Shown: positions 16,782-26,133 of the stretch, one piece after another
Numbering within the stretch: position 1 is the first letter of the stretch
Layout of the letters: every line of letters begins with the position of its first letter
Origin: Butyricimonas paravirosa
Lineage (GTDB): Bacteria; Bacteroidota; Bacteroidia; Bacteroidales; Marinifilaceae
Direction of reading: 5' to 3'
DNA: 64,000 nucleotides
Assembly: GCF_032878955.1 (NCBI RefSeq)
Contig: NZ_CP043839.1
Coordinates: 1,488,001-1,552,000, forward strand
Notes under the pieces: generated by a model
What the model was told of the DNA's origin: nothing
Database searches by the model: none
Seen by the model: only the letters and a program-made list of their open reading frames with translations
Position numbers and translations under genes: made by a program

Positions 16782-17198
16782 TTACATCTTGCGAGGGTTG
16801 CGATAAATCAACCGGCAGATACCGTTGGAAAAGGTAGTGGCTTCATGCAACCGCCATTGCAGAGTAGGAAGAATGTTTTGTATGGAAGTTCCCCCGCCGG
16901 AGGAAATGGGAAGCAGGTAAACGATCAGTTCGTCCACGAGGTTGTAAAAGGAAAGCCCTCGGAGCAGTTCCAACGATTCGGAATCGGAAACTTCGGCCAA
17001 ATAGGTAAAGGTATTGCCTTTGCCGTCTTTTTCGCAAAGCAGGTCCAAAATGGAATGGGGTAAAATCCTTGCGTCACAGCGTTCCCGCCAATGGGCAAAA
17101 CCTTTCCTGTGGTTCATTACCCATCGCATCGACATATCGGCGGCATCCGGCAGAAAGCCGTCCAGTGTCATAGCCGTTACTGCTTGGATTTTTGGCAT
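16782..17198 (-). CDS. Short RibD-C/dihydrofolate reductase-like protein
   Basis: This 138-residue protein resembles the RibD C-terminal/DHFR-like reductase domain: VTAMTLDGFLPDAADMSM at the N-terminus, and LVDELIVYLLPISSGGGTSI at about 86-105 match the family's nucleotide-site strand. It is shorter than usual (170-200 aa), with much of the central NADPH-binding segment missing. It may therefore be a divergent, reduced member. The gene lies downstream of rteB behind a terminator. Its value to the element is unknown. Confidence 0.7.
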   Translation of the reverse strand: MPKIQAVTAMTLDGFLPDAADMSMRWVMNHRKGFAHWRERCDARILPHSILDLLCEKDGKGNTFTYLAEVSDSESLELLRGLSFYNLVDELIVYLLPISSGGGTSIQNILPTLQWRLHEATTFSNGICRLIYRNPRKM

Positions 17199-17238
17199 AT
17201 ACCCCGGTTTTTAATTTTACTCTCAACCGGAAGCCGTC

Positions 17239-17270
17239 AAAAAAAAGAAGCGTGCAAACACGCTACTTCT
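17239..17270 (-). terminator. Intrinsic terminator upstream of the RibD-like gene
   Basis: On the minus strand AGAAG-TA-GCGTG pairs with CACGC-TTCT around a TTTG loop, followed by an unbroken U-run (A-run 17239-17245). It would end leftward transcripts from the rteB side. Confidence 0.8.
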
Positions 17271-17385
17271 AATGGAGGCTCTGGAATGCCTTAACAGGAA
17301 TAGGTGAATGCACGCTATGCGTAGGCATAGCATAAGCAATCACGCAATAGTTCCTGTTAATGTTAATTTACCAGATTCCCATTAG
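17269..17385. repeat. Three-level nested palindrome downstream of rteB
   Basis: Outer arms CTAATGG (17269) and CCATTAG (17379) enclose CTGG/CCAG, then TTAACAGGAA (17291-17300) and TTCCTGTTAA (17351-17360), then GCTATGC/GCATAGC at the centre. All arms pair in register, giving one folded unit of 117 nt. It may be a structured RNA or a protein-binding site. Confidence 0.7.
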
Positions 17386-17512
17386 AAACGCCTTGCGGTC
17401 TTATGTTATATATCGTCGGCAACTGCCCTATTGACAGTAAGCCGATTTTTCTCTATTTAATTGCAAAATTACATATATTCAGCGATATTTCCATTAATTA
17501 CAGTTATCAATT

Positions 17513-18826
17513 TCACTTCAGCCCGTATTTCTTCATTTTCCGGTACAGCGTTGCCGGATTGATATTCAGCATCGCCGCGGCTTGTTCCCGGTGTCCGTTG
17601 CAAACCTTCAGAGCATTGATAATGCTCTCTTTCTCCATCGATTCATCTCTCAGGGGCAGGACGGTACGTGAAGGGGCATCGTCATTTACGCATGGACGGA
17701 TTTCCATATCCAACGCTTCCATATTCAGCATCGGCGTTTCCGTGACCAGTACGGCACGTTTGATTCGGTTCTGCAACTCCCGCACGTTGCCCGGCCAGTG
17801 ATAGGCGAGCATCCTGCGCCTGGCATCGTCCGTAAAGCCTTGCGTTTCCCGTTTCAGTTCTTTGGAATGACGTTCACGGAAAAATTCGGCCAGCGGCAGG
17901 ATGTCTTCCGGACACTCTGCCAACGACGGCTGCCGAATCTCGAACTCGTTCAGCCGGTGGTAGAGGTCTTCCCTGAAACGTCCCTCCCGGATGGTCAGTT
18001 GCATATCCTCGTTCGTGGCGGCAATTATCCGCACATCGGCTGTCCGTTCCCTGCCGCCTACCGGAGCATAGGTATTCTCCTGCAATACCCGCAGGAGCAA
18101 GGACTGTATCTCGTAGGACATCGTCCCTATTTCGTCCAGAAACAGCGTGCCGCCTTTCGCCATGTCGAAATATCCGGTCTTGGCGCTGTCGGCACCGGTA
18201 AACGACCCTTTCTCGTGCCCGAAGAAGAGCGAGGCGGCCAGTTCACGCGGTAACGCCCCGCAGTTTATCGCGACGAACGGCATATTCCAGCGTTCGCTGT
18301 TGTTATGGATGGTTTGTGCTATCGATTCTTTGCCGGTTCCGTTGGCACCGAGAATCATTACCGACATATCGGACGGAGCAACCAGCCTGGCAAACTTTTC
18401 CGCTTGCAGAATCCTGGGGCTTGTTCGGTGAAACAGCTCCTTCTCTTTCCTGCGCACCGTAGCCACCGGGCGGAACACATCTTCCGCCAACTCCAGCAGA
18501 TGCTCCCGGTGTACCGGTTTGGGCAGGTAATCCCTGGCTCCGAGCTTGATGGTACGCACCACATCCGAAACGGAAACATATTCCGTGGTCAGGATGAACG
18601 GGATGTCCTTCCTTTCCTTGCGCAACCATTCCAGCAGGGAAATGCCGTCCCCTTCAGGTAACCGCACATCCGACAATATCAGGTCGAACTGCGTTCTGCG
18701 TATCAACGAGCGTGCTATCGTCTCGTTCATGGCCGTCACGGCATCATAACCGGCCTGTGAGAGCCAGTCTTTCTGCATCTGTGACAGACCTACATTGTCT
18801 TCAACTATCAGTATTTTCCGTTTCAT
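17513..18826 (-). CDS. rteB: RteB-like sigma-54-type response regulator
   Basis: This 437-residue NtrC-family regulator has a receiver domain (1-120, phospho-acceptor D53 in LILSDVRLPEGD), an AAA+ domain with Walker A LGANGTGKES (about 159-168), the GSFTGAD loop (about 207-213) and Walker B GTLFLDEIG, and a Fis-type HTH at the C-terminus (REQAAAMLNINPATLYRKM). In CTnDOT, RteB activates rteC and so the excision and transfer functions. The GSFTGA loop indicates contact with sigma-54. Its start overlaps rteA by 26 bp. I found no rteC in this window. Confidence 0.95.
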   Translation of the reverse strand: MKRKILIVEDNVGLSQMQKDWLSQAGYDAVTAMNETIARSLIRRTQFDLILSDVRLPEGDGISLLEWLRKERKDIPFILTTEYVSVSDVVRTIKLGARDYLPKPVHREHLLELAEDVFRPVATVRRKEKELFHRTSPRILQAEKFARLVAPSDMSVMILGANGTGKESIAQTIHNNSERWNMPFVAINCGALPRELAASLFFGHEKGSFTGADSAKTGYFDMAKGGTLFLDEIGTMSYEIQSLLLRVLQENTYAPVGGRERTADVRIIAATNEDMQLTIREGRFREDLYHRLNEFEIRQPSLAECPEDILPLAEFFRERHSKELKRETQGFTDDARRRMLAYHWPGNVRELQNRIKRAVLVTETPMLNMEALDMEIRPCVNDDAPSRTVLPLRDESMEKESIINALKVCNGHREQAAAMLNINPATLYRKMKKYGLK

Positions 18827-21128
18827 TCGTCACTCTTTTTATCTCGGCTTCCGCCACTTTAATCAGTATGGCGGCGTAATCCATAATCTGCCGGGTATGT
18901 TCATTCAATATCTTATCGTTTATAGTCTCGTTTTTCAGTAAAGCGCGATAAGCCGACAAGGCTTCTTCCATTTGCAGTAATTCCCACATCGGTTGCATCC
19001 GGTGGGTGATTTCACGCAATTTCTGCCTGTCACCGTTTTTCATTGCCGTACCGAGTTCCTCCCGGTCTTTTTCTGACTGGGATATAAAGGAAAGAAGCGT
19101 TTTTGATTTGTCGCTGACTTCAGAGAGTATCAGACTGAAATCGACGCTATGGGTCTCTTCCTGCCGGTTTCTTCTTATCGTTGAAAGCAGGCTGAGCAAC
19201 TCGGAGGAAGAGAAAGGCTTGTAGATATAGTCTGTAAATCCGGCATGGAGAAATGCCTCCTTGTCACTGTCACCGCGTGCTGTCATGGCCACAACAGGTA
19301 TGGTACGGGAGTTCCCGATATTTGAGTTCCGCAACAGAGTCAGCAGATCGAAGCCGTTGGTGCCCGGCATTTGGATGTCGGACAGCAGCAAGTCATAATC
19401 CTTGCCCCGCATTGCCTTTACGACCTCTTTGGAGGTGGCACAGGTTGTACAGTTCATTCCGTTACGCTCCAGCATCTCCTTTATCACATCCAGCAACATG
19501 GTGTCATCATCAATGACAAGTACATTTTGGGGCAGGTGCACCGGGTGTGGGATTATCCGGTTCTCGCTTTCTATCGGTTCATCCGTCATCTTCATGGGAA
19601 GTGTCACGCGGAAAGTACTGCCTTGGTCTATACTGCTTGTCACATTGATGGTTCCGCCAAGCAGGTTGACAAGTCCTTTCGTGATTGGCAGCCCCAATCC
19701 GAATCCATGGGCGTTGGCCACTGAACTCAAACGTTCGAACGGACGGAAGATACGGGAGAGCGTCTCCTCACTCATACCAATACCGGTATCTTTGACTTCT
19801 AACAGCAGCTCTCCTTCATGATAACAGGCATTCAGACTGATTGTACCGGCTTCCGTGAATTTGACTGCATTGCTGAGCAGGTTGTCTATAATCTGCTCGA
19901 TACGGTCCACATCGCCGTAAAGTTTGACATCGGTATCCTTGAAATCGTGACAGAACAGGATTCCCTTGTTATTGACCACGTGGGAGAATCCGAAAACGGT
20001 ACGTTCCAACAAGTCTTTAAGGCTGAACGGCACATCGTTGCGGGTTTCTTTGGCCTCGTTCAGACGGTACACGTCCAGCAGGTTGTTGAGCAAGTGTACC
20101 ACGTGTTTACATACAATTCGGATGTTGTTCATGTGATTGTTCCTGCGTTTCTTTTCACGAGTATCCATAGCCAGTTCGGCACTCCCGCTGATGATGTTCA
20201 GCGGGGCGCGGATGTCATGGGAAATGGTCAGGATAATATTCTTCCGCATTTCCAGCAACGCATAGTTCTGTTCTATCGTTTCTTCCAGGCGTTTCCTGTT
20301 CCTTGCCTTAATCTTGATATCCCGTTGTATGATAAGATACAAGACAAACAACAGGATTATGGAGAAGATTATCAGGCCGGTTATTACAAGGGTGGAATGC
20401 TCGTATGAATCCTTCAAACGGACTTCTTTGTTCCGGAGGGCGGACAATGCCTGCTCATCCAGGCTTGTGATTAACGTGCGCAACTTACCGTTGAGTTCAC
20501 GGTTATGCAACCGCAGACTGTCCGTATAGGTCTCGATGTTTCTTCTGCGTTCTTCCTGCAAGGAAATAAGCTCGTTCCCCCGTGCTCTCACTTTGGTATT
20601 AGCGGATGGCAATTGTACGGTTTCCTTGCCTCCGAATAATCCGGCTATCCCTTTTTTCTTGCGGGTGACAGTACGGGAGGTATTTGCTTGTGATGTGACA
20701 AGTGAATATTGGCCGGCCAGCAGGCTGTCGATTTGTTTTTGTTGCCGGAAAATCTCTTTCATCCGCAACAGATGTTCCTCTTTGTTGAGCAGTAGGGAAC
20801 GGAGGGAATCCACTTGTTCCGGACGTACAAATTCCTTGCATTGTTCACGTAAAATTTGCAGCAGGGAATCCGCCTTCAGACGACGTGTACGGTATAACTC
20901 ACAATCTTTATCTGTCCACGTCATGACGGATTCCCCGAAAGTAGCAAGCACGGTGATATGGCGATGGGTAGTGCTGATATTGCTTTGTGTCTGGAATATG
21001 GTTATCGACTCCTGCTCTATCTCCGCCACACGTTTACGCTCGTGTAAAACGATGGCGACCATACTACCGATAATCGCCATTAGAAGAAAATATCCTATGA
21101 ATATCTTATGCTGCAATAGTAATTTCAT
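18801..21128 (-). CDS. rteA: RteA-like hybrid sensor histidine kinase
   Basis: This 775-residue membrane sensor has spans at about 8-27 and 247-268, flanking a ~220-residue mostly helical external domain. HisKA follows with the phospho-histidine H304 in TISHDIRAPLN, then HATPase boxes NLLSNAVKF (about 417-425), DTGIGMS and GFGLGLPI, then a receiver with D584 in LLLSDIQMPGTNG, and a helical, Hpt-like C-terminus. It is the RteA type, partner of RteB encoded downstream. The start lies 24 bp after the btuD stop with no terminator between, so it should be the ninth gene of the B12-uptake transcript. Confidence 0.95.
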   Translation of the reverse strand: MKLLLQHKIFIGYFLLMAIIGSMVAIVLHERKRVAEIEQESITIFQTQSNISTTHRHITVLATFGESVMTWTDKDCELYRTRRLKADSLLQILREQCKEFVRPEQVDSLRSLLLNKEEHLLRMKEIFRQQKQIDSLLAGQYSLVTSQANTSRTVTRKKKGIAGLFGGKETVQLPSANTKVRARGNELISLQEERRRNIETYTDSLRLHNRELNGKLRTLITSLDEQALSALRNKEVRLKDSYEHSTLVITGLIIFSIILLFVLYLIIQRDIKIKARNRKRLEETIEQNYALLEMRKNIILTISHDIRAPLNIISGSAELAMDTREKKRRNNHMNNIRIVCKHVVHLLNNLLDVYRLNEAKETRNDVPFSLKDLLERTVFGFSHVVNNKGILFCHDFKDTDVKLYGDVDRIEQIIDNLLSNAVKFTEAGTISLNACYHEGELLLEVKDTGIGMSEETLSRIFRPFERLSSVANAHGFGLGLPITKGLVNLLGGTINVTSSIDQGSTFRVTLPMKMTDEPIESENRIIPHPVHLPQNVLVIDDDTMLLDVIKEMLERNGMNCTTCATSKEVVKAMRGKDYDLLLSDIQMPGTNGFDLLTLLRNSNIGNSRTIPVVAMTARGDSDKEAFLHAGFTDYIYKPFSSSELLSLLSTIRRNRQEETHSVDFSLILSEVSDKSKTLLSFISQSEKDREELGTAMKNGDRQKLREITHRMQPMWELLQMEEALSAYRALLKNETINDKILNEHTRQIMDYAAILIKVAEAEIKRVTNETENTDS

Positions 21129-21152
21129 TAGCTTTTGAGTCTTTATTATATA

Positions 21153-21908
21153 CTATTGAGCCTTTACGATTCCGCTCAGCGGGTCGAACCGCATGGCTTG
21201 GTTGCTGAACAGCCGTTCGATATAACCGCTCCGGCGCATCTCCTCTGTTGGCATACAATGAAGTCCGGGGGTGTCTATGAGGGCTATTCTGTCGCTCAGG
21301 GAGAGGGCTATGTCGAGTTCGTGGGTGGAAAACAGGATGCACTTTCCTTCGTTATGGGCCAGCCGGGCGAGCAGCGAACAGAGTTCGTAACGGTTGGGCA
21401 TGTCGAGGAACGAGGTAGGCTCGTCCAGCAGGATGATGGGTGTGGACTGTGCCAATGCGCGGGCAATCATGATGCGCTGGCACTCGCCGTCCGACATCCT
21501 GTCCATCGTGCGTTCCGCATAGTCCTCCATGCCTACCGAGGCGAGCGACCGCATAACGATCTCCGTGTCGGCCTTCTGCATCCTTCCTATCCAATTGGTA
21601 TAGGGTGCGCGGCCGATAGCCACGACGTCCTCGCATTTGAGGTTGGCGATGCGAGTGCGCTCGGTCGTGACGAATGCCAGTGTTCTTGCCCTCTCTGCAA
21701 CCCGCATATCGGCGCCGTTATGCCCGTCGAGCAGGATTCGACCGGCATAACGGCGGTTCAGTCCGGCGATGGCGCGGAGCAGCGTCGATTTGCCCGTGCC
21801 GTTGCGCCCGATAAGGGCTGTCAGTTTGCCTTTTTCTATGGTGGTTTCCACCTCGCAGAGCAAAGTTCGCTCGCCGTAGCCTATGGAAAAATCGTGTAAC
21901 TCTATCAT
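21153..21908 (-). CDS. btuD: Cobalamin ABC transporter ATPase (BtuD-like)
   Basis: ABC ATPase of 251 residues from the start at 21908 (MIELHDFSIGYGERT); the longer open frame upstream overlaps btuC and is not used. Walker A is IGRNGTGKSTLL (about 33-44), signature MSDGECQRIMIARAL (about 134-148; SDGE replaces SGGQ), Walker B IILLDEPTSFLD. The family also covers siderophore importers; B12 is inferred from the riboswitch, BtuG and BtuB in the same operon. It overlaps btuC by 4 bp (ATGA) and is followed by rteA after 24 bp. Confidence 0.92.
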   Translation of the reverse strand: MIELHDFSIGYGERTLLCEVETTIEKGKLTALIGRNGTGKSTLLRAIAGLNRRYAGRILLDGHNGADMRVAERARTLAFVTTERTRIANLKCEDVVAIGRAPYTNWIGRMQKADTEIVMRSLASVGMEDYAERTMDRMSDGECQRIMIARALAQSTPIILLDEPTSFLDMPNRYELCSLLARLAHNEGKCILFSTHELDIALSLSDRIALIDTPGLHCMPTEEMRRSGYIERLFSNQAMRFDPLSGIVKAQ

Positions 21909-22885
21909 GCTGTAACGGATTTGTTGCGCAAGACCACCCACACCACAATGGGGATTCCCAGCAATGCGGTGATGGCGTTGATCGGCAGGGTGAACAGTTT
22001 GGAAACGAGGTCGCAAAGCAGCAGCACGGAAGCACCCGAAAGAACGGTTCCCGGCACGAGCACCCGATGGTCACTGTTGCGGAACAGCATCCGCGTGACG
22101 TGGGGCATGGCCAGCCCGATGAAACCTATCGGACCGCAAAAGGCGGTCACAGTGCCGGCTAGCAACGTCGTGGAGAGGAACAGCAGTCCGCGTGAGCGAC
22201 GGACGTTCAGCCCCATCGTCACGGCATACTCCTCGCCGAACAGCAGCAGGTTGAGCGGCTTGATCGTCACCACCGCCAACAACAGTCCGGTGACAATCGA
22301 CGGGATAAGCACTGTAAGCTGGTTGAGGGTCACATCGCCGAGCGACCCCATCGTCCAGACGACGAACATTTTCAAGGATTCATCGTTGGCAACATACTGC
22401 AATATTTGGACGACCGCACCGATTCCCGACGAGAACATCATGCCGAGAATCAGAATTACCATGATATCCTTGATGCGGTGTCCGACGGCGGCGATGACAA
22501 CCAACACGATTGCCGCTCCGAGCCATGCCGCCCCAGCGATGCCTATCGACGAGCCGACACCGGCAAGTACGACGAGTGCCACGCCGAGGCTCGCGCCCGA
22601 ACTGATGCCGAGCACGTAAGGCCCGGCAAGGGGATTGCGGAAGAGGGTCTGCATCTGAAGACCGCTGACCGACAGGGCGGCTCCGGCCAGCAACGCGACC
22701 ACCGCCTTAATCAGTCGGATATTCAGTATGATTTTCGCCGTCGCTCGCGGACAATCGCCACCCGTCAGGGCCGCCCAAACATCGCCGAGCGGCACGGCGA
22801 CAGCCCCCACCGCCAAATCCAGCAGAAACAGGAAGAGGGTGAGGGCAACCAGTGCGGTAAATAATAGGACGGAACGGGAGCGCAT
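21905..22885 (-). CDS. btuC: Cobalamin ABC transporter permease (BtuC/FecCD family)
   Basis: This 326-residue permease of the FecCD/BtuC family has about ten membrane spans. The segments LSVSGLQMQTLFRNPLAGPY (about 66-85), LGISSGASLGVA and FIGLAMPHVTRMLFRNSDHR are hallmark stretches. It forms the inner-membrane channel for corrinoid import with the btuD ATPase. It directly abuts btuF and overlaps btuD by 4 bp, which gives a tightly coupled importer set. Confidence 0.94.
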   Translation of the reverse strand: MRSRSVLLFTALVALTLFLFLLDLAVGAVAVPLGDVWAALTGGDCPRATAKIILNIRLIKAVVALLAGAALSVSGLQMQTLFRNPLAGPYVLGISSGASLGVALVVLAGVGSSIGIAGAAWLGAAIVLVVIAAVGHRIKDIMVILILGMMFSSGIGAVVQILQYVANDESLKMFVVWTMGSLGDVTLNQLTVLIPSIVTGLLLAVVTIKPLNLLLFGEEYAVTMGLNVRRSRGLLFLSTTLLAGTVTAFCGPIGFIGLAMPHVTRMLFRNSDHRVLVPGTVLSGASVLLLCDLVSKLFTLPINAITALLGIPIVVWVVLRNKSVTA

Positions 22886-24025
22886 TTATTTCAATTGCTT
22901 GTAATAGACGAAATCTTCTGCGACCAGTTCGGGGTGGAATATCTTTACGAGGTCTCGTAGCACGAGGTCGGGATTCACCACGGCCGACTCGTAGTAGTCG
23001 TTGCCGCCGGCGGCATTCGTGCGGGCGTTGTTGTTATAGACGTATCCGTTGCGGAAGCACCGGGTGTCGGTGAACTTCGGGCAGGCGGCTCGCAGTTCGT
23101 CGAGCGTGTTCGCCATACCCACATGCAGCCACATATCGACTTGCGAGGCCAGCAGATACGCCTCTTCGAGGTCGATGGGCGCAGAAGCGTTTCCCGTGTT
23201 CTTCTTGTAGATGTAATCGCCTCCGGCATCTTTGATCAACCGGGCGACATAGCTTTCGGTCGAGGGCATGAACCAATTGTCGCCGTAAGGCGTGTTGAGC
23301 ATCACTGAAGGGGCATCGATGGCTGCATCGGTTACTCGCTTTTTCAAAGCGTTATAGCGAACCGGGATATCGGCAAACACTTTCTCTCCCTCTGTCCGTT
23401 TCCCTGTAACCTCCGCTAATGCCACCAGCCATTCGGCCTTGCCCAACGGAGACTCTTCCAGGTAATCGCCAACATACATGAACGGGATGTTCAGTTCTTT
23501 CAGTTTTCCCTCCATCGAGCTCGCGCCGTTCACGCCGTAAAGCAGCACGAGGTCGGGGTCGAGCGAGAGCAGCAGTTCGTAATTGATGTTCCCTTCGTAG
23601 CCCACGTCGCCGACGCTGTCACGACGAGCCTGAATATCGGGATTGGAAATGTAGTCGATACCCGATACGCCAACGACGCAACGGTCTTCGTCAATAGCAT
23701 CGAGCATGGCGATATGGGTAGAGGACATGCAGATGATGTGCTCGGCATCTTTTCCGAGCACCTGACCTGTGAAATCTTCGGGTACGCTTTCTCCGTCACG
23801 GGCGATGAACAGGTATGTGGTAATGCTGTCAGCTCCCTGCCAAGGGTTCGTGACGGTAACCAATACGCTCTTTTTACCGTCTGCACCTTTTATGTCAAAC
23901 TCCGAAGCGTATTCGGGTGTATAGACCGCTCGGTTGAAATCGGCAAGTTTGGAACTCTTATCATGGCAGCCTGTGAATGTCAGTACAAGCAGCAATATCA
24001 GGCTCAGATTTTTCAATGCTTTCAT
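22886..24025 (-). CDS. btuF: Corrinoid-binding lipoprotein (BtuF-like)
   Basis: This 379-residue substrate-binding protein of the class III (BtuF/FhuD) fold has a lipoprotein signal LLLVLTFTGCHDK (cysteine about residue 20). Motifs include CVVGVSGIDYISNP and LLLSLDPDLVLLYGVNG (about 150-166), the strand before the interdomain helix. It should deliver B12 from the periplasm to BtuCD. The gene starts 4 bp after btuB ends and abuts btuC. Iron-siderophore binding is the family alternative, made unlikely by the operon. Confidence 0.9.
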   Translation of the reverse strand: MKALKNLSLILLLVLTFTGCHDKSSKLADFNRAVYTPEYASEFDIKGADGKKSVLVTVTNPWQGADSITTYLFIARDGESVPEDFTGQVLGKDAEHIICMSSTHIAMLDAIDEDRCVVGVSGIDYISNPDIQARRDSVGDVGYEGNINYELLLSLDPDLVLLYGVNGASSMEGKLKELNIPFMYVGDYLEESPLGKAEWLVALAEVTGKRTEGEKVFADIPVRYNALKKRVTDAAIDAPSVMLNTPYGDNWFMPSTESYVARLIKDAGGDYIYKKNTGNASAPIDLEEAYLLASQVDMWLHVGMANTLDELRAACPKFTDTRCFRNGYVYNNNARTNAAGGNDYYESAVVNPDLVLRDLVKIFHPELVAEDFVYYKQLK

Positions 24026-24029
24026 ATCG

Positions 24030-26120
24030 TTACAAATTTGTGTTTACGGACTTTTTCTTGTTTTTCCCGAACTTCGGGGTGATACCGATGAACAGCTCGA
24101 AGTTGATGCCGGGCATGGGGCGCGAGAGTACCGAGAGGTAATCTTCATTGAAAAGGTTGTTGACAGCGAATTTCAATTGCACGTCCACCGGTTTGAAAAA
24201 GAGGTTTTTCTCCAAGGAGACGTTGCTCATGAAATATTCGGGCAGGTGTCCTGTCAATGTGTAGTCGTTGCTCGACATGGTGAAACGCTCCGAGTAGAAC
24301 GTCCACTTGTAAAGGAACGCCCACGACCGCCACGACAACCGTCCTGTCAGCGAGGCGGAATGCTCCGGCACGTAGGGTAACTGTTTGCCCACCGACTGGT
24401 CAGCAGGTGACATTTTCTCGCCCTCGTTGATAGAGGGTGTCCACGAATAGGAACCGTTCAGGTCAATGAGCCAATCCTTTGCCGGCTGCACGGCCAGGTT
24501 CGCCTTGACCTCGATGCCGTAGGCGTGTACCTTCTTCACGTTGCGGGGCGAAAAGAATCCTTTGGTGGTGGGCAGCCAGATAATCCAGTCGTCGATGTAG
24601 GAATCGAACCAGTTCACGCCGCCGTTCAACTTATAGACATTTTCTTTGCCGACCTCGAAACTTACACCTGCATCGTAGCTGAAACCATGCTCGTTTCTCA
24701 GATTGGGATTGCCACCGGGCAGGAAATAGAGGTCATTCAGCGTCGGGAAACGGTAATTGCGTGAAACAGAAGCTTTGAGCATCACATTCCCTTTCGGAGA
24801 AATGATGCCGTCAATAAAAAAAGCCGGTATAAGCGGAGCCCACTCGAAACCGTACATTTCTTCTCGCAACACAACCGACATGCCAAGCCGGTCTATCGGT
24901 TGCCACTTGGCAGATACGGAGCCTGAAAGTTCCACGCGTCCTTTGTCATAGCCCACGATGGCTTTGCCTCCGTCCTGCAAGATGATATTCTTGTCCTCAC
25001 TGCGTACCAAATGCTGGTGAGCCGATACGTTAGCGGTGAAAAACCAACGTTTTGTCGGACTGTATTCACCTTCAGCTTGCCCGTAGAACGTATTTACCTT
25101 GCTGCGGGAACGGGTCATCGACGCCCAGTTATCAGGTGCGACCTCACGCTTGTAGTCGTAGGCCATCCATGTGTGTATGTAACCGCCTTTCACGCCGAGT
25201 TTCCAGTTGCTTTTGATATGATCCCACGAAAGGACACTGCGGAAAGTCTGTTCCCGCTGGCGGTTCTCGAAGTCGGTTGCATCTCCGTAGTCGGTCGTCA
25301 ACATCGGAAGTTCCCGGTTGGAATTGATATACCATGCGTTCAGGCCTAATTTGTCGCCTTTGCGGGTGTTGTAATAGACCTCTTGAAGCAGGTGCAGGTC
25401 CTTGAACGCCCCGGAGCGGTTGCGCTCTTTAGGATGATACTGCCCGATGATGTTCTTGTCCTCGTCGTAGATGTTTATCTTCTTGTCGTGGTTGGTGTAC
25501 TTGTAATCGTTAGGCGAGGAAGAATAGACCGCACGAGTGGAGACGTGCCACCTCTCGCTGCCATAGGTGAAGCGGGCGAACTCGTCGAATGTCCGGAACG
25601 ATCCGATGCCCTGCACGTATTGGGCGTTGAACCCTTCGGCAACGGTGGGGGTGGTACCAAGCTTAACCAGACCGCCCAGTCCGCCGCCCGTTTCGTTCAC
25701 CGATGAAGTACCGTGCAGCAGCGATGCGTTGTCTATGAAGTAGGACGGAATGGTGGAGAAGTCCGTCATGCCGAGCATGGGGTTGTTGATGCGCATGCCG
25801 TTCCATGTCACCTGCGTGTGTGAAGGCGACGTTCCTCGGAATGCGACGGTCGAGAGCGTGGCGCGTCCGTAGCTCTTGACGAATACGGACGAGTTGAACG
25901 TCAAGATGTCGGCCATCGAGAGGGCGATGTTCTCTTTCAGTGCGAGCGAATCGAACTTCGTCTTCTGCACGCCGATTTCTTTCATCGGCCGATGGCCGAC
26001 GACCGTGACTTCCGGTATGGTAAGATGCCAGGTCGACCGCTTTTTGCTTTCCGTCTGCTGCGCAAAGAGTGCCGTGGGGAGACATGCCGCCAAAGCGAAT
26101 AACAGATATAGTCTTTTCAT
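24030..26120 (-). CDS. btuB: TonB-dependent corrinoid receptor (BtuB-like)
   Basis: This 696-residue outer-membrane receptor starts at 26120 behind a strong Shine-Dalgarno (GGAGG, 26122-26130 region on the minus strand), unusual for Bacteroidota. A signal peptide (ending TALFAQQ) leads to a TonB-box-like PEVTVVGHRP, a plug (MADILTFNSSVFVKSYG, ETGGGLGGLVKLG) and a barrel. There is no SusC extension, as expected for BtuB. It takes B12 across the outer membrane, with BtuG covering its mouth. The btuG gene ends 13 bp upstream. Confidence 0.93.
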   Translation of the reverse strand: MKRLYLLFALAACLPTALFAQQTESKKRSTWHLTIPEVTVVGHRPMKEIGVQKTKFDSLALKENIALSMADILTFNSSVFVKSYGRATLSTVAFRGTSPSHTQVTWNGMRINNPMLGMTDFSTIPSYFIDNASLLHGTSSVNETGGGLGGLVKLGTTPTVAEGFNAQYVQGIGSFRTFDEFARFTYGSERWHVSTRAVYSSSPNDYKYTNHDKKINIYDEDKNIIGQYHPKERNRSGAFKDLHLLQEVYYNTRKGDKLGLNAWYINSNRELPMLTTDYGDATDFENRQREQTFRSVLSWDHIKSNWKLGVKGGYIHTWMAYDYKREVAPDNWASMTRSRSKVNTFYGQAEGEYSPTKRWFFTANVSAHQHLVRSEDKNIILQDGGKAIVGYDKGRVELSGSVSAKWQPIDRLGMSVVLREEMYGFEWAPLIPAFFIDGIISPKGNVMLKASVSRNYRFPTLNDLYFLPGGNPNLRNEHGFSYDAGVSFEVGKENVYKLNGGVNWFDSYIDDWIIWLPTTKGFFSPRNVKKVHAYGIEVKANLAVQPAKDWLIDLNGSYSWTPSINEGEKMSPADQSVGKQLPYVPEHSASLTGRLSWRSWAFLYKWTFYSERFTMSSNDYTLTGHLPEYFMSNVSLEKNLFFKPVDVQLKFAVNNLFNEDYLSVLSRPMPGINFELFIGITPKFGKNKKKSVNTNL

Positions 26121-26133
26121 ATTGCCTCCTTTC

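Larger units (their letters stand above)
17199..17512. other. Gene-free region between rteB and the RibD-like gene
   Basis: The region is dominated by a leftward terminator (17239-17270) and a nested palindromic structure (17269-17385). I see no coding sequence. A small RNA such as the CTnDOT RteR could be encoded here, but no promoter was identified that proves it. Confidence 0.6.

Noticed and set aside
21909..22016. N-terminal extension of the btuD frame
   Set aside because: It overlaps the 3' part of btuC and adds no ABC-ATPase sequence. MIELHDFSIGYG at 21908 is the normal beginning and gives an ATGA overlap with btuC.
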